Below, piece by piece: positions 16,690-24,228 of a DNA stretch of 64,000 nucleotides. The notes under the pieces were generated by a model. The model was given only the letters and a program-made list of their open reading frames with translations. It was not told the origin of the DNA and did no database searches. The DNA comes from Planctomycetota bacterium. Lineage in GTDB: Bacteria > Planctomycetota > JAJSAM01 > JAJVHW01. A program made the translations under genes and the position numbers. Each line of letters opens with the position of its first letter. The stretch's first letter is position 1. The DNA is taken from positions 120,286-184,285 of the forward strand of contig JAJRPF010000014.1 in the NCBI GenBank assembly GCA_024280885.1. Direction: 5' to 3'.

Positions 16690-17437
16690 CACCGACGTCG
16701 TCCGAACCCGTTCCGGCCCCGTTCCGGCAGCGCCCGTCACAGGCGCGCTGAGCGATCGCGCCTCCGCTGACGTCCCCGCGACGCGACCCGACCGTCCCCG
16801 CGAGCGTCTCCTTCGTTGTGGCCCTGAGTCCCTGCGTGACGAGGAACTCGTCTCCGTCGTTCTCGGCACCGGGCTCCCGGGCGTGACGGCCGAAACACTC
16901 GCGGGGCGCGTCATGGCGCGTGCCGGCAGCCTCCGCCGGCTGCTGATCCGGACGCCGACAGAATTGGCGGCGCTGCCGGGAGTGGGCGATGCGCGCGCGG
17001 CGCGATTGCTTGCGTGCGCGGAGATCGGGCGCCGTGTGCTCGGCGAGCCGCTGAGCCGCGGACGCTGCTACCGTTCGAGCCGCGACGTGTTCCGCCACTA
17101 CGGCCCACGATTGCGCGATCTGCGCGTCGAGCAGTTCCTGGTCGTGCTCCTCGATGGCAAGCATCGCGTGCTGCGCGAGATCCTCGTCTCGCAGGGGACG
17201 CTCACATCGTCACCGGTACATCCGCGCGAGGTCTTCGGTCCGGCGATGCGCCATTCCGCGGCGGCCATGGTTCTGCTCCACAACCACCCTTCGGGCGATC
17301 CGACGCCGTCCGCTGACGATCTTGAGGTGACCCGCCGCCTGCGCGACGTCGGCGAACTCGTCGGCATTCAGGTTCTCGACCACGTGATCGTGGGCGACGG
17401 ATCGTTCGCGTCGTTGGCCGACCGAGGACTTCTCTGA
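16682..17437 (+). CDS. radC: RadC-family JAB/MPN domain protein
   Basis: 251 residues. An Arg/Pro-rich N-terminal extension (~1-40) precedes the helix-hairpin-helix region (PTELAALPGVGDARAARLLA, ~93-112) and the JAB1/MPN+ metal site (HNHPSGDPTPSADD, ~199-212). These hold the conserved His-x-His and Asp residues of the fold. RadC proteins were once linked to DNA repair, but their molecular role is unsettled; the metal motif suggests a hydrolase. The start at 16682 is supported by GGAG five bases upstream. It diverges from the RND operon. Confidence 0.93.
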   Translation: MTTTDVVRTRSGPVPAAPVTGALSDRASADVPATRPDRPRERLLRCGPESLRDEELVSVVLGTGLPGVTAETLAGRVMARAGSLRRLLIRTPTELAALPGVGDARAARLLACAEIGRRVLGEPLSRGRCYRSSRDVFRHYGPRLRDLRVEQFLVVLLDGKHRVLREILVSQGTLTSSPVHPREVFGPAMRHSAAAMVLLHNHPSGDPTPSADDLEVTRRLRDVGELVGIQVLDHVIVGDGSFASLADRGLL

Positions 17438-17572
17438 GCCTGGCGAGCGGATGGCCGTGCGCGGAATGCGACGAAAGTTGTGGCAGAGGTCGCCCGATCT
17501 TGTGAAATACGCACTTCGTGGCCGGTGCGACGGCGCGCGGCGGACCGAGGACTGCGGAGGAAGGACGAGGGC

Positions 17573-17686
17573 GTGGATGAGATCGAGGCGCAGAGACGGG
17601 CTCGCACCCGGCGCGTTGGTTTGATCCTCGCGTTCGTCGTGATTGCGCTGCTCGCCATGCCGTTCGTCTGGAAACTCCTGCCCTGA
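17573..17686 (+). CDS. 37-residue single-TM protein upstream of cox genes
   Basis: GTG 17573 opens a 37-residue protein: an Arg-rich N-terminus (VDEIEAQRRARTRRVG) and one membrane helix (LILAFVVIALLAMPFVWKLL). Its TGA overlaps the ATG of the next micro-ORF (TGATG), and that one overlaps coxC, so the three are coupled. The GGAGG at 17556 is rather far (12 bases) and GAGG at 17567 rather close. Small single-helix subunits are common in haem-copper oxidases, so a role in oxidase assembly is possible, but no family is recognised. Confidence 0.55.
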   Translation: MDEIEAQRRARTRRVGLILAFVVIALLAMPFVWKLLP

Positions 17687-17781
17687 TGCCCGTCCGCGAG
17701 TTCGTCGCGGTGAGCTTTGCGATCGCCCTCGTGATCCTCGATCACGAGCGTCTTCCGCTGTACCGAGAGGTGAGTTCGTGA
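17686..17781 (+). CDS. 31-residue micro-ORF overlapping coxC
   Basis: ATG 17686 to TGA 17781 encodes a 31-residue peptide with one short hydrophobic stretch (FVAVSFAIALVIL) and a charged end (DHERLPLYREVSS). It starts inside the stop of the preceding micro-ORF and ends inside the coxC start (GTGA). It may be a real small subunit, or only a translational bridge to coxC. Confidence 0.4.
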   Translation: MPVREFVAVSFAIALVILDHERLPLYREVSS

Positions 17782-18419
17782 GTTCGGTTGCTCCTTACGA
17801 TGCGCTAGGCCAAGAGCAGTACGGCCTGAAGACGTTCGGCTTCACGCCGGGCAAATTCGGCATGTGGCTCTTCCTCGCCTCCGACGCGATGGGTTTCGTC
17901 GGGCTGATCGGCGCGTACATCATTCTGCGTGCGACGCTACCCGGCGAACTCTGGGTTCCGACCGAGGGCGGCTGGGCCGGTCCCGGAGGCGGCCTCCCGC
18001 CGCTCGCGCCGGTCCTCACCGGCATCAACACGTTCATCCTGATCGTGTCGTCGTTCACGATGGTGCGCGGGCTCGACGCGATCAGTCGCGGCAGCCAGAG
18101 CGGCCTCAAACTCTGGCTCGGCCTCACCATCCTCGGCGGGGCGACGTTCCTCGGCATTCAGGTCTACGAGTATCAACACCTGATGCACGCAGGGCTGAAC
18201 ATGAACCAGCACCTCTACGCGGCGACGTTCTACGTCTGTACTGCGTTCCACGGGATGCACGTCCTTACCGGCGTGATCTACATGTCGTGCATCTGGATCG
18301 CCGCCGCGCGCGGCAAGTACACCGCGGCGAGCCACAGCCCGGTCGAGCTTGTGGGCATCTTCTGGCACTTCGTCGATCTGGTCTGGATCATCCTCTTCAC
18401 GATCATCTACCTGTTCTAG
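17778..18419 (+). CDS. coxC: Cytochrome c oxidase subunit III
   Basis: Haem-copper oxidase subunit III, integral membrane, 213 residues with five visible hydrophobic segments. This fits the shorter five-helix form found in caa3-type and related oxidases. Family landmarks: KFGMWLFLASDAMGFVGLIGAY, the QVYEYQHLMHAG segment, TFYVCTAFHGMHVLTGVIYM, and the C-terminal HSPVELVGIFWHFVDLVWIILF. GTG 17778 is preceded by GAGAGG with a seven-base spacer and overlaps the micro-ORF stop. Subunit IV follows 12 bases downstream. Subunits I and II are not in this window. Confidence 0.95.
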   Translation: MSSVAPYDALGQEQYGLKTFGFTPGKFGMWLFLASDAMGFVGLIGAYIILRATLPGELWVPTEGGWAGPGGGLPPLAPVLTGINTFILIVSSFTMVRGLDAISRGSQSGLKLWLGLTILGGATFLGIQVYEYQHLMHAGLNMNQHLYAATFYVCTAFHGMHVLTGVIYMSCIWIAAARGKYTAASHSPVELVGIFWHFVDLVWIILFTIIYLF

Positions 18420-18431
18420 GGACGCCTCGAA

Positions 18432-18776
18432 ATGAACGCTCTCTCTGCGCACGATGACCCGGACGACGCTGGCGCCGCCTATCACAACCACATGCCGGTG
18501 TACTGGCGCATCTTCATCTCGCTCGCCGTTCTGACGGGGATCGAGTTCGGGATCTCCCTCTCGATGGATCCGGCCCAGGGCACCCTCTACATGCTCGGCA
18601 TCGTGGTTCTCGTGCTGCTCGCGGCGGTGAAGGCCGCGCTCGTCGCGCGCGTCTTCATGCACCTCAAGTACGACCCGAAGATCCTGAGCCTGCTCTGCGT
18701 CCTGCCCGTCATTCTTGGCTCACCGTTGGTTCTGTTCTGCATCTGGGACGGAATCAATGGGCCGAGTTTCGGATAG
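18432..18776 (+). CDS. coxD: Cytochrome c oxidase subunit IV (prokaryotic type)
   Basis: 114-residue membrane protein with three helices (~24-42, ~52-75, ~85-107) and the family's VYWRIFISLAVLTGIEFGISL and KAALVARVFMHLKYDPKILS segments. The latter (VARVFMHLKYD) is the signature of COX4_pro proteins. It sits directly after coxC. Subunit IV is an accessory subunit thought to aid assembly or stability of the oxidase. Confidence 0.92.
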   Translation: MNALSAHDDPDDAGAAYHNHMPVYWRIFISLAVLTGIEFGISLSMDPAQGTLYMLGIVVLVLLAAVKAALVARVFMHLKYDPKILSLLCVLPVILGSPLVLFCIWDGINGPSFG

Positions 18777-18848
18777 AAGCCGCCCTCCGCGCTGGCCGTC
18801 CGGCGTAGGCGTCGTCAGCGGGATCCGGGGACGGTACCCTCTCTCCTC

Positions 18849-20207
18849 GTGATCACTCGTAACGCTCACGATCTCGCCCTCGTCACCGCCGTCGCGGTGA
18901 CGGGGGCGCTCTTCATTCCGCCCGTCGGCGCCGGCGAGCCGAAGCCGAAGAAGCTCCTTGAGACGTATCTCAAGGCCAAGAAGGACGCGGATCGCGAGAC
19001 GGCGTGGGCCGCGGTGCTCGCGGCTCCGACCCTCGCAGCGGACGAGATCCCGAAGTTGCGCGACTTGGCGGTTCGACTCGTGCGCAAGCGAGGCCGTCGC
19101 ATCGGTTCGGGCCGCGAAGAGTGGTTCGACGAGGACAAGGACGGCTGGCAGGGCCTCTACCTCACGTCGGGCAAGGGGAAGAAGGGACTCGCGCTCGGGC
19201 TGCACGGCGGCGGAGCGGGCTCCGGCGACGCCGGCAGTGCGTCGTCGTCGTTCGGCGGGCCGATCTCGTCGCTCGGCTTCCGCGGGGTGTTCCCCGAGGT
19301 GCTGCGCAAGACCGAATACGGCTGGACGGACCCGCCGGAGACCGAGCGCTGGATCATCGAGGAACTGCTGCCCGCGGCGATCCGCACGTGGAAGGTCGAT
19401 CCCAATCGGGTCTATGTCACCGGCCACTCGATGGGTGGGTACGGCACCTGGACGTACGCTTCGATCCACGCTGATCGTTTCGCTGGCGGGGCCGCGTTCG
19501 CGGGCGCCCCGACGATCTTCTGGGAGCAGGGGCAGAAGGACAAGCGGGCCGACGCGGTGGTCGAGGGCTACCTCCCGAATCTCTACAACCTGCCGCTCTT
19601 CGTCTACCAGAGCCTGGACGACCGCAACGTGCCGCCCGCAGCGAACGTGTTCGCCTGTGGACGCCTGAAGGAACTGCACGCGAGCGATCCCGCAGGCTGG
19701 GAATTCGTCTACGAAGAGGTGAATGGTCGGGGGCACGCATTCCCAGAGAAGGGCGTGAAGCCCGGTCTCGAGTGGATGGCGGAGCACGCGCGTAATCCGC
19801 GGCCGACGAAGATCCACTGGCAGCCTGTGCGGGAGTGGAAGAAACGCTTCTACTGGCTGTACTGGGAGACACCGTGGCTGCTCTCCGAAGTCGTCGCGAG
19901 CGTGGATCGCGAACGCAATACCATCGACATCACCGTGTCGACACCGCGCTCCATGACGCCGCAGCGCACCGAGTCCGAGCGCGAGAGTTTCGTCTCCACG
20001 CTGCGTGTCTCGCTCGACGAGCGCCTCGTGGATATGACGCGCGAGGTGGTGGTCACGCTCGACGGCGTCGAGCGGTTCCGCGGGGTGCCACAGGCGAGCC
20101 TCGCCACGCTGATCCGTACTGCCGAGCAGCGCGAGGACCCAGAGTACGTCTTCGCGTTCGAGGCGACGATGGGGGCTGCACCGCCCGCAGGGGACAGCGG
20201 CGAATAA
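18849..20207 (+). CDS. Secreted alpha/beta-hydrolase (esterase / dienelactone-hydrolase-like)
   Basis: 452 residues with an N-terminal hydrophobic export signal (~8-25). An Ala/Lys-rich helical region precedes an alpha/beta-hydrolase domain (~100-320). The nucleophile elbow is GHSMGG (Ser ~194). A likely acid is in YQSLDDRNVPP (~254-258) and a likely base His is in GRGHAF (~296), giving a full triad. The oxyanion strand reads GLALGLHGGGAGSG. A ~130-residue C-terminal beta-type region (~325-452) has no recognised fold. Substrate unknown; a carboxylesterase or feruloyl/phospholipase-type esterase is most likely. Start GTG 18849 is not supported by a clear Shine-Dalgarno sequence. Confidence 0.85.
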   Translation: MITRNAHDLALVTAVAVTGALFIPPVGAGEPKPKKLLETYLKAKKDADRETAWAAVLAAPTLAADEIPKLRDLAVRLVRKRGRRIGSGREEWFDEDKDGWQGLYLTSGKGKKGLALGLHGGGAGSGDAGSASSSFGGPISSLGFRGVFPEVLRKTEYGWTDPPETERWIIEELLPAAIRTWKVDPNRVYVTGHSMGGYGTWTYASIHADRFAGGAAFAGAPTIFWEQGQKDKRADAVVEGYLPNLYNLPLFVYQSLDDRNVPPAANVFACGRLKELHASDPAGWEFVYEEVNGRGHAFPEKGVKPGLEWMAEHARNPRPTKIHWQPVREWKKRFYWLYWETPWLLSEVVASVDRERNTIDITVSTPRSMTPQRTESERESFVSTLRVSLDERLVDMTREVVVTLDGVERFRGVPQASLATLIRTAEQREDPEYVFAFEATMGAAPPAGDSGE

Positions 20208-20377
20208 CGCGCAGCGCGACCCGCGCTCACCCATATCATCGATTATTCGGGGTGCCGCTGCGAAAGGGCTTCCCAACTCAGGCTCGACGCACGGCTTCGG
20301 CAGCGCGTTCGTTCTTGATCTTCGTCCGATCCAAGCTCTCCAGGCTCTGTCCTGCTGACTCTGTCTCTCAGCCAATC

Positions 20378-20383
20378 GGGAGG
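20378..20383 (+). promoter_or_regulatory. Ribosome binding site for TTG start
   Basis: GGGAGG is followed after nine bases by TTG 20393, the only plausible start codon before the conserved N-terminal strand of the phosphoesterase. Confidence 0.65.
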
Positions 20384-20392
20384 TCCACGCCG

Positions 20393-21142
20393 TTGCGGAT
20401 CGCCATCATCTCCGACGTACACGCGAACATCGAGGCGATGGACGCGGTACTCGCGCACATCGCCGACCAGCACGTCACCGACATCGTGTGCCTCGGCGAC
20501 GTCATCGGATACGGCCCGAACCCTCGCGATTGCATCAACATCGTTGCGAACGCGCGCTTCTCGTTGATGGGTAATCACGAAGAAGCGGTGATGTTCTATG
20601 GCGAGGACTTCAACGAGAAGGCGCGCCAAGCCCTCGAGTGGACGAAGGAACAGCTCAACTCGCCGGAGTACGACCGCAGCGAGAACTACGAGATGTGGAA
20701 CTTCCTCGGCAGCCTCGAGGAGAGCCATACCGAGGGCGACGTTCTCTACGTCCACGGCTCCCCGCGCGTGCCGACTAAGGAGTACATGGTCCCGCAGGAC
20801 ATCCGCAACCGGGACAAGATGACGGAGATCTTCTCGATGATCCCGTCGCTCTGCTTCGTCGGGCACAGCCACATCCCTGGCGTCTATACGGACAACTTCC
20901 GCTTCCTCTCCCCCAACCGCATCGACGGTAAGTACGCGCATCAGGGCGGCAAGGCGCTCATCAACGTGGGCTCGGTCGGGCAGCCCCGCGATGGCGATCC
21001 GCGGAGTTCGTACGTCACGTTCGACGGCCGCAACGTGGTCTTTCACCGCGTCGAATACGACGTCCGCACGACCATGGACAAGATCTACGCCACGCCCGGC
21101 CTCCCGAACTACCTGGCGGATCGGTTGATCGTCGGTCGCTGA
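20393..21142 (+). CDS. Calcineurin-like metallophosphoesterase
   Basis: 249-residue cytoplasmic protein with the full dimetal phosphoesterase motif set: D-x-H in IISDVHANIEAMDAVL (~3-18), GDVIGYGPNP (~37-46), GNHE (~60-63), a His in YVHGSPR (~118) and GHSHIPG (~160). The GYGPNP and VGSVGQPRDGDPR motifs place it with YfcE/MJ0912-like phosphodiesterases of the metallophos_2 group. Start is TTG 20393, judged from the ribosome binding site and the position of the first beta strand. The substrate is not predictable; 2',3'-cyclic nucleotide or phosphodiester activities are known in the family. Confidence 0.9.
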   Translation: MRIAIISDVHANIEAMDAVLAHIADQHVTDIVCLGDVIGYGPNPRDCINIVANARFSLMGNHEEAVMFYGEDFNEKARQALEWTKEQLNSPEYDRSENYEMWNFLGSLEESHTEGDVLYVHGSPRVPTKEYMVPQDIRNRDKMTEIFSMIPSLCFVGHSHIPGVYTDNFRFLSPNRIDGKYAHQGGKALINVGSVGQPRDGDPRSSYVTFDGRNVVFHRVEYDVRTTMDKIYATPGLPNYLADRLIVGR

Positions 21143-21354
21143 CCGAGAAGCGGTAGAACACCCGCGCTGACCCTCGTCCGGCGACGGTGCCACGTGAGCG
21201 GAGCCTCACCCGGAGTGATGACGGAACCGCCGCTATCCACCGCCGGTTGATGGGGAAGCCGCATTCCGCGCGCGTCGCGACCGGTCACCACGCTCCCCAG
21301 CTCAGAAAACATTCCCGCGCAGCCTGCGCGCCGCCCCTCGGAGAAGACGACATC

Positions 21355-23202
21355 ATGGAGAAACGCGTCGTGACGGCGATGCTCCTGAGCGTGGCCCTCC
21401 TCCTGGGCTGGACGTGGCTGGCGAATCTCTACGCGCCGCCGCCTGCTCCCGCGCCCGTTGGCGGCACCCCCACGGCGGTCACGGGCACGATTGGTGGGGC
21501 GACTGGTCTGCCTGACGGCAGCGGTGGCGTCGATCCGGTACCTCCCGGCCCGGTTGCCCCGATCCCGCCCGAGGCCGTGCCGAATGAAGCTGTGCCGGAT
21601 GAACTCCGAGACGTCCCGGACGTGCAGGAGCAGATCCGGACCGACGTCTTCGATCTGATCGTCGACTCGCACGGTGGCGTTCTCGCGCAGGCGAACGTCT
21701 GGGCGTGTGAGTACCACCTGAGGGCCGACGGCGAGGTGCGGGGCGACCCGGGCCGGGCGACGATTACGCTGCCGGGGAGGCCGGGGCTGCTCGCGATCGG
21801 TCTGCGCGGGAGTGGCGTCGATCTGATGGATCGCCCGTGGCGCGTCGAGCGCAATGGCAAGGTGGTCACGGCGACCACCACCGCAACGCTCGAGGGCGGC
21901 GCGCGTGTCGAGATCGTGAAGACGTTCCGCGTCTCGACCGATCCCGCTGCCAAATTCCACATCGACGTGGATGTGGAGCTACGCGGACTCGGGCAGGGCG
22001 GCAAGCGGGCGACGCTCGAGGTCGTCGGTCCGTGGCTGGTTCGTCCGATCACGCCCAACGCAGCCGAGGACGGCATCCTCGTGGCGCTCGCGGACGAGGA
22101 TGACGAGACCGAGGTCGAGAAGCTCACAGCAGCTGACATCAAGGAGTCGCTGGCCGAGGATCCCGAGTACGAGATGCAGGCGCCGCAGGGCATCCGTTGG
22201 ATCGGCTCGCTCGGGGATTTCTATCTCAGCGCCCTCGAGTCGCTGGAGCCACTCCCCTCCGGAGCGTATGTCGGCTTTGTCCAAGGCGTGGACAAGAGCC
22301 CGAATCGCGGCGCGGAGCCGGGCGTGAAATCGGAGCCCTGGTCGACGGCTGCCGCCACGCTCCGTATCCCGCTGCAGGTGCCCGCAAACGGCACGACCGA
22401 GACGTTCCACTTCCGGGTCTACGCCGGTCCCGCCAGCCGTCCGCTGCTCACCGCAGACGACGCTCCCTACCACGAGTTCGCGCACGCTGTTCCGAGCCGA
22501 ATGCTGAGCGTGCCCGCGATCACGGACCTTCTGGGTTGGCTGCTCTCGAAGTTCGCTGCGACCGGCATGGGCTATGGTCTGGCGGTTGTGGCGCTGACCA
22601 TCCTCGTCCGCGGCGCGCTCTTCCCCCTCTCGCGCAAGTCGCAGATCTCGATGCGTGTCCACAGCAAGCGCATGGCGTCTATCAAGCCGAAGATGGACGC
22701 GATCAAGAAGCGCTACAAGGACCCGAAGAAGCAGCAGGAAGAGACGATGAAACTGATGCGCAAGGAGAAGATCTCTCCTGTGCCCGGCGGCTGCCTGCTC
22801 GCGTTCGTCCAGATGCCGGTCTGGATCTCGCTCTACGCGATCTTGCAGACCACGTACGAGATGCGCCACGCCAAGTTCCTCTGGGCGAGTGACCTGACGG
22901 CGCCGGACCATCTGCTGCATCTCCCGTTCGCCGAGGGGTGGATCGTCCTGGACGGTTGGCTGAACCTCTTCCCGATCCTGATGATGATCACGTGGGGGAT
23001 CTCAGCCCACATGCAGCCGCTGCCCGACGATCCACAGCAGCGCCAGACCGCGAAGATGATGCGCTGGATGCCGATGATGTTCGGGCTGATCCTCTACAAC
23101 TACCCGTCCGGCCTGACCATCTACATGACGTGTTCGGCCCTGTGGTCGATCGGCGAGGTCCAGTTGATCCGGCGCGTCTGGCTGAATAAGCTCGGCGTGT
23201 AG
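21355..23202 (+). CDS. yidC: Membrane protein insertase YidC (Oxa1 family)
   Basis: Inserts and folds inner-membrane proteins, alone or with SecYEG. 615 residues. N-terminal TM (~4-20), a Pro/Gly-rich linker, a periplasmic beta-domain (~90-370), then the conserved Oxa1 core (~400-612). The core has GLAVVALTILVRGALFPLSR with the hydrophilic-groove Arg, the cytoplasmic KPKMDAIKKRYKDPKKQQEE hairpin, VPGGCLLAFVQMPVWISLY, and NYPSGLTIYMTCSALWSIGE. The usual rnpA/rpmH neighbours are absent. Start ATG 21355 has GGAG 11 bases upstream; an in-frame ATG further upstream (21250) would add a non-conserved extension. Confidence 0.95.
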   Translation: MEKRVVTAMLLSVALLLGWTWLANLYAPPPAPAPVGGTPTAVTGTIGGATGLPDGSGGVDPVPPGPVAPIPPEAVPNEAVPDELRDVPDVQEQIRTDVFDLIVDSHGGVLAQANVWACEYHLRADGEVRGDPGRATITLPGRPGLLAIGLRGSGVDLMDRPWRVERNGKVVTATTTATLEGGARVEIVKTFRVSTDPAAKFHIDVDVELRGLGQGGKRATLEVVGPWLVRPITPNAAEDGILVALADEDDETEVEKLTAADIKESLAEDPEYEMQAPQGIRWIGSLGDFYLSALESLEPLPSGAYVGFVQGVDKSPNRGAEPGVKSEPWSTAAATLRIPLQVPANGTTETFHFRVYAGPASRPLLTADDAPYHEFAHAVPSRMLSVPAITDLLGWLLSKFAATGMGYGLAVVALTILVRGALFPLSRKSQISMRVHSKRMASIKPKMDAIKKRYKDPKKQQEETMKLMRKEKISPVPGGCLLAFVQMPVWISLYAILQTTYEMRHAKFLWASDLTAPDHLLHLPFAEGWIVLDGWLNLFPILMMITWGISAHMQPLPDDPQQRQTAKMMRWMPMMFGLILYNYPSGLTIYMTCSALWSIGEVQLIRRVWLNKLGV

Positions 23203-23471
23203 AGACGCGGCTCGTCGGGCTGGACGCGGTTCCTCCACTTCGATGGAGCGCGTTCGGCGGAGCGGTCTGTCTTCCGCGCGCGCTCACCGCCGCGGCGAGT
23301 GTCCGACCCGCGGCGTACGATCCCGGCGTACGGATCGGGCTCCGGCAGACCCGCCGTACGACGCGGTCGCGCCGTGGCGTGTGGCCGTCGATGCGGGCAG
23401 TTGATTCGGGTCGTCGACGTGGGCAGTTGCGGATGCGGCTCGCCGGGAACAAATGAGCGACAAATGCGAGA

Positions 23472-23494
23472 GCGCGGCGGCATGTCCGCCGCGC
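23472..23494. terminator. Hairpin between yidC and nrdR
   Basis: Perfect 9-bp stem gcgcggcgg / ccgccgcgc with loop catgt (23481-23485). It is ~270 bases after yidC, so it may end yidC transcription or act in the nrdR leader. Confidence 0.5.
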
Positions 23495-23523
23495 GGTGTA
23501 TTCCGTGTACGCGGGTCCCGTCC

Positions 23524-23571
23524 GCTGACCCCTTGTAACGCTGACCCCTTGTAACGCTGACCCCTTGTGAC
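23524..23571. repeat. Three 16-bp iterons upstream of nrdR
   Basis: gctgaccccttgtaac occurs at 23524-23539 and 23540-23555, and gctgaccccttgtgac at 23556-23571. The three copies are contiguous and differ at one base. They end 126 bases before the nrdR ATG and could be an operator array or neutral tandem duplication. Confidence 0.88.
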
Positions 23572-23697
23572 GCTAGTGGTTGGGTCGTAGACTCCCTACC
23601 GACCCAACATCCTGTATCTGTCCGATCCTGCAGCTATTCGAGTTGCCGACGTCGCCGTGTGGCGCGTCGCTGATCTCCCGATCCCCAGGAGCCGTGC

Positions 23698-24228
23698 ATG
23701 CGCTGTCCGTTCTGCAAAGAGAACAAGGACAAGGTCATCGATTCGCGCGAGAGCGGCGATGGGTTCGTCATTCGTCGCCGTCGCGAGTGCGAATCGTGCG
23801 AGCGGCGCTTCACGACGCGCGAGCGGATCGAGGAGACGCCGCTCCGCGTCGTCAAGCGCGATGGAACTCGCGAGGACTTCGAGCGACGCAAGATCCTGAT
23901 GGGACTGCTGACCGCCTGCCAGAAACGCACGGTCTACCCCGACGATCTCGAACAGATCGTGCAGAACGTAGAGCAGTGCATCCTGGAGAGTTCTGATCGC
24001 GAGATCGGGACCGGGGCGATCGGCGACCTTGTGATGACGGAACTGAAGCGTTTGGACATGGTGGCGTACGTCCGCTTCGCCTCCGTCTACAAGAACTTCG
24101 AGTCTCCGCAGGACTTCGAGGAGATCGCCCAGTCGGTGAATGACCCGTCGGTGAATGACCCGTCGGTGAATGACCCGTCTGGTGGTGATGCTGTGGAGGA
24201 TGACGACGAGGAGACCGCGTCGCAGTGA
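23698..24228 (+). CDS. nrdR: Transcriptional repressor NrdR
   Basis: Zinc-ribbon/ATP-cone repressor of ribonucleotide reductase genes, 176 residues. The ribbon Cys residues are at 3, 6, 31 and 34 (MRCPFC, CESC), as in characterised NrdR. The ATP-cone (~46-136) senses ATP/dATP. After ~145 a non-conserved acidic tail contains three VNDPS repeats. NrdR normally binds paired NrdR boxes upstream of nrd operons; the 16-bp iterons upstream are not an obvious match. The stop overlaps the next gene's start (GTGA), so it is coupled to the reductase-like gene and may autoregulate. Confidence 0.96.
   Translation: MRCPFCKENKDKVIDSRESGDGFVIRRRRECESCERRFTTRERIEETPLRVVKRDGTREDFERRKILMGLLTACQKRTVYPDDLEQIVQNVEQCILESSDREIGTGAIGDLVMTELKRLDMVAYVRFASVYKNFESPQDFEEIAQSVNDPSVNDPSVNDPSGGDAVEDDDEETASQ
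24133..24177. repeat. 15-bp perfect coding repeat, 3 copies, in nrdR tail
   Basis: tcggtgaatgacccg occurs three times in a row and encodes SVNDP x3. It is in frame and so expands the acidic tail without breaking the gene. Confidence 0.93.

Larger units (their letters stand above)
23203..23697. other. 495-bp intergenic region between yidC and nrdR
   Basis: No credible gene. It holds near-repeats of ggcgtacg (around 23318-23335), a short duplication beginning acaaatg (23449-23470), a hairpin (23472-23494) and the three 16-bp iterons described separately. The region from the iterons to the nrdR start is the likely nrdR promoter zone. Confidence 0.6.

Noticed and set aside
19835..20392. Long N-terminal extension of the 20.4 kb phosphoesterase frame
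   Set aside because: The frame is open upstream, but its translation is Arg/His-rich and it overlaps the hydrolase gene; the ribosome binding site at 20378 points to TTG 20393.
23524..23571. The nrdR-upstream iterons as a CRISPR fragment
   Set aside because: The three 16-bp units are contiguous with no spacers and there are no cas genes.
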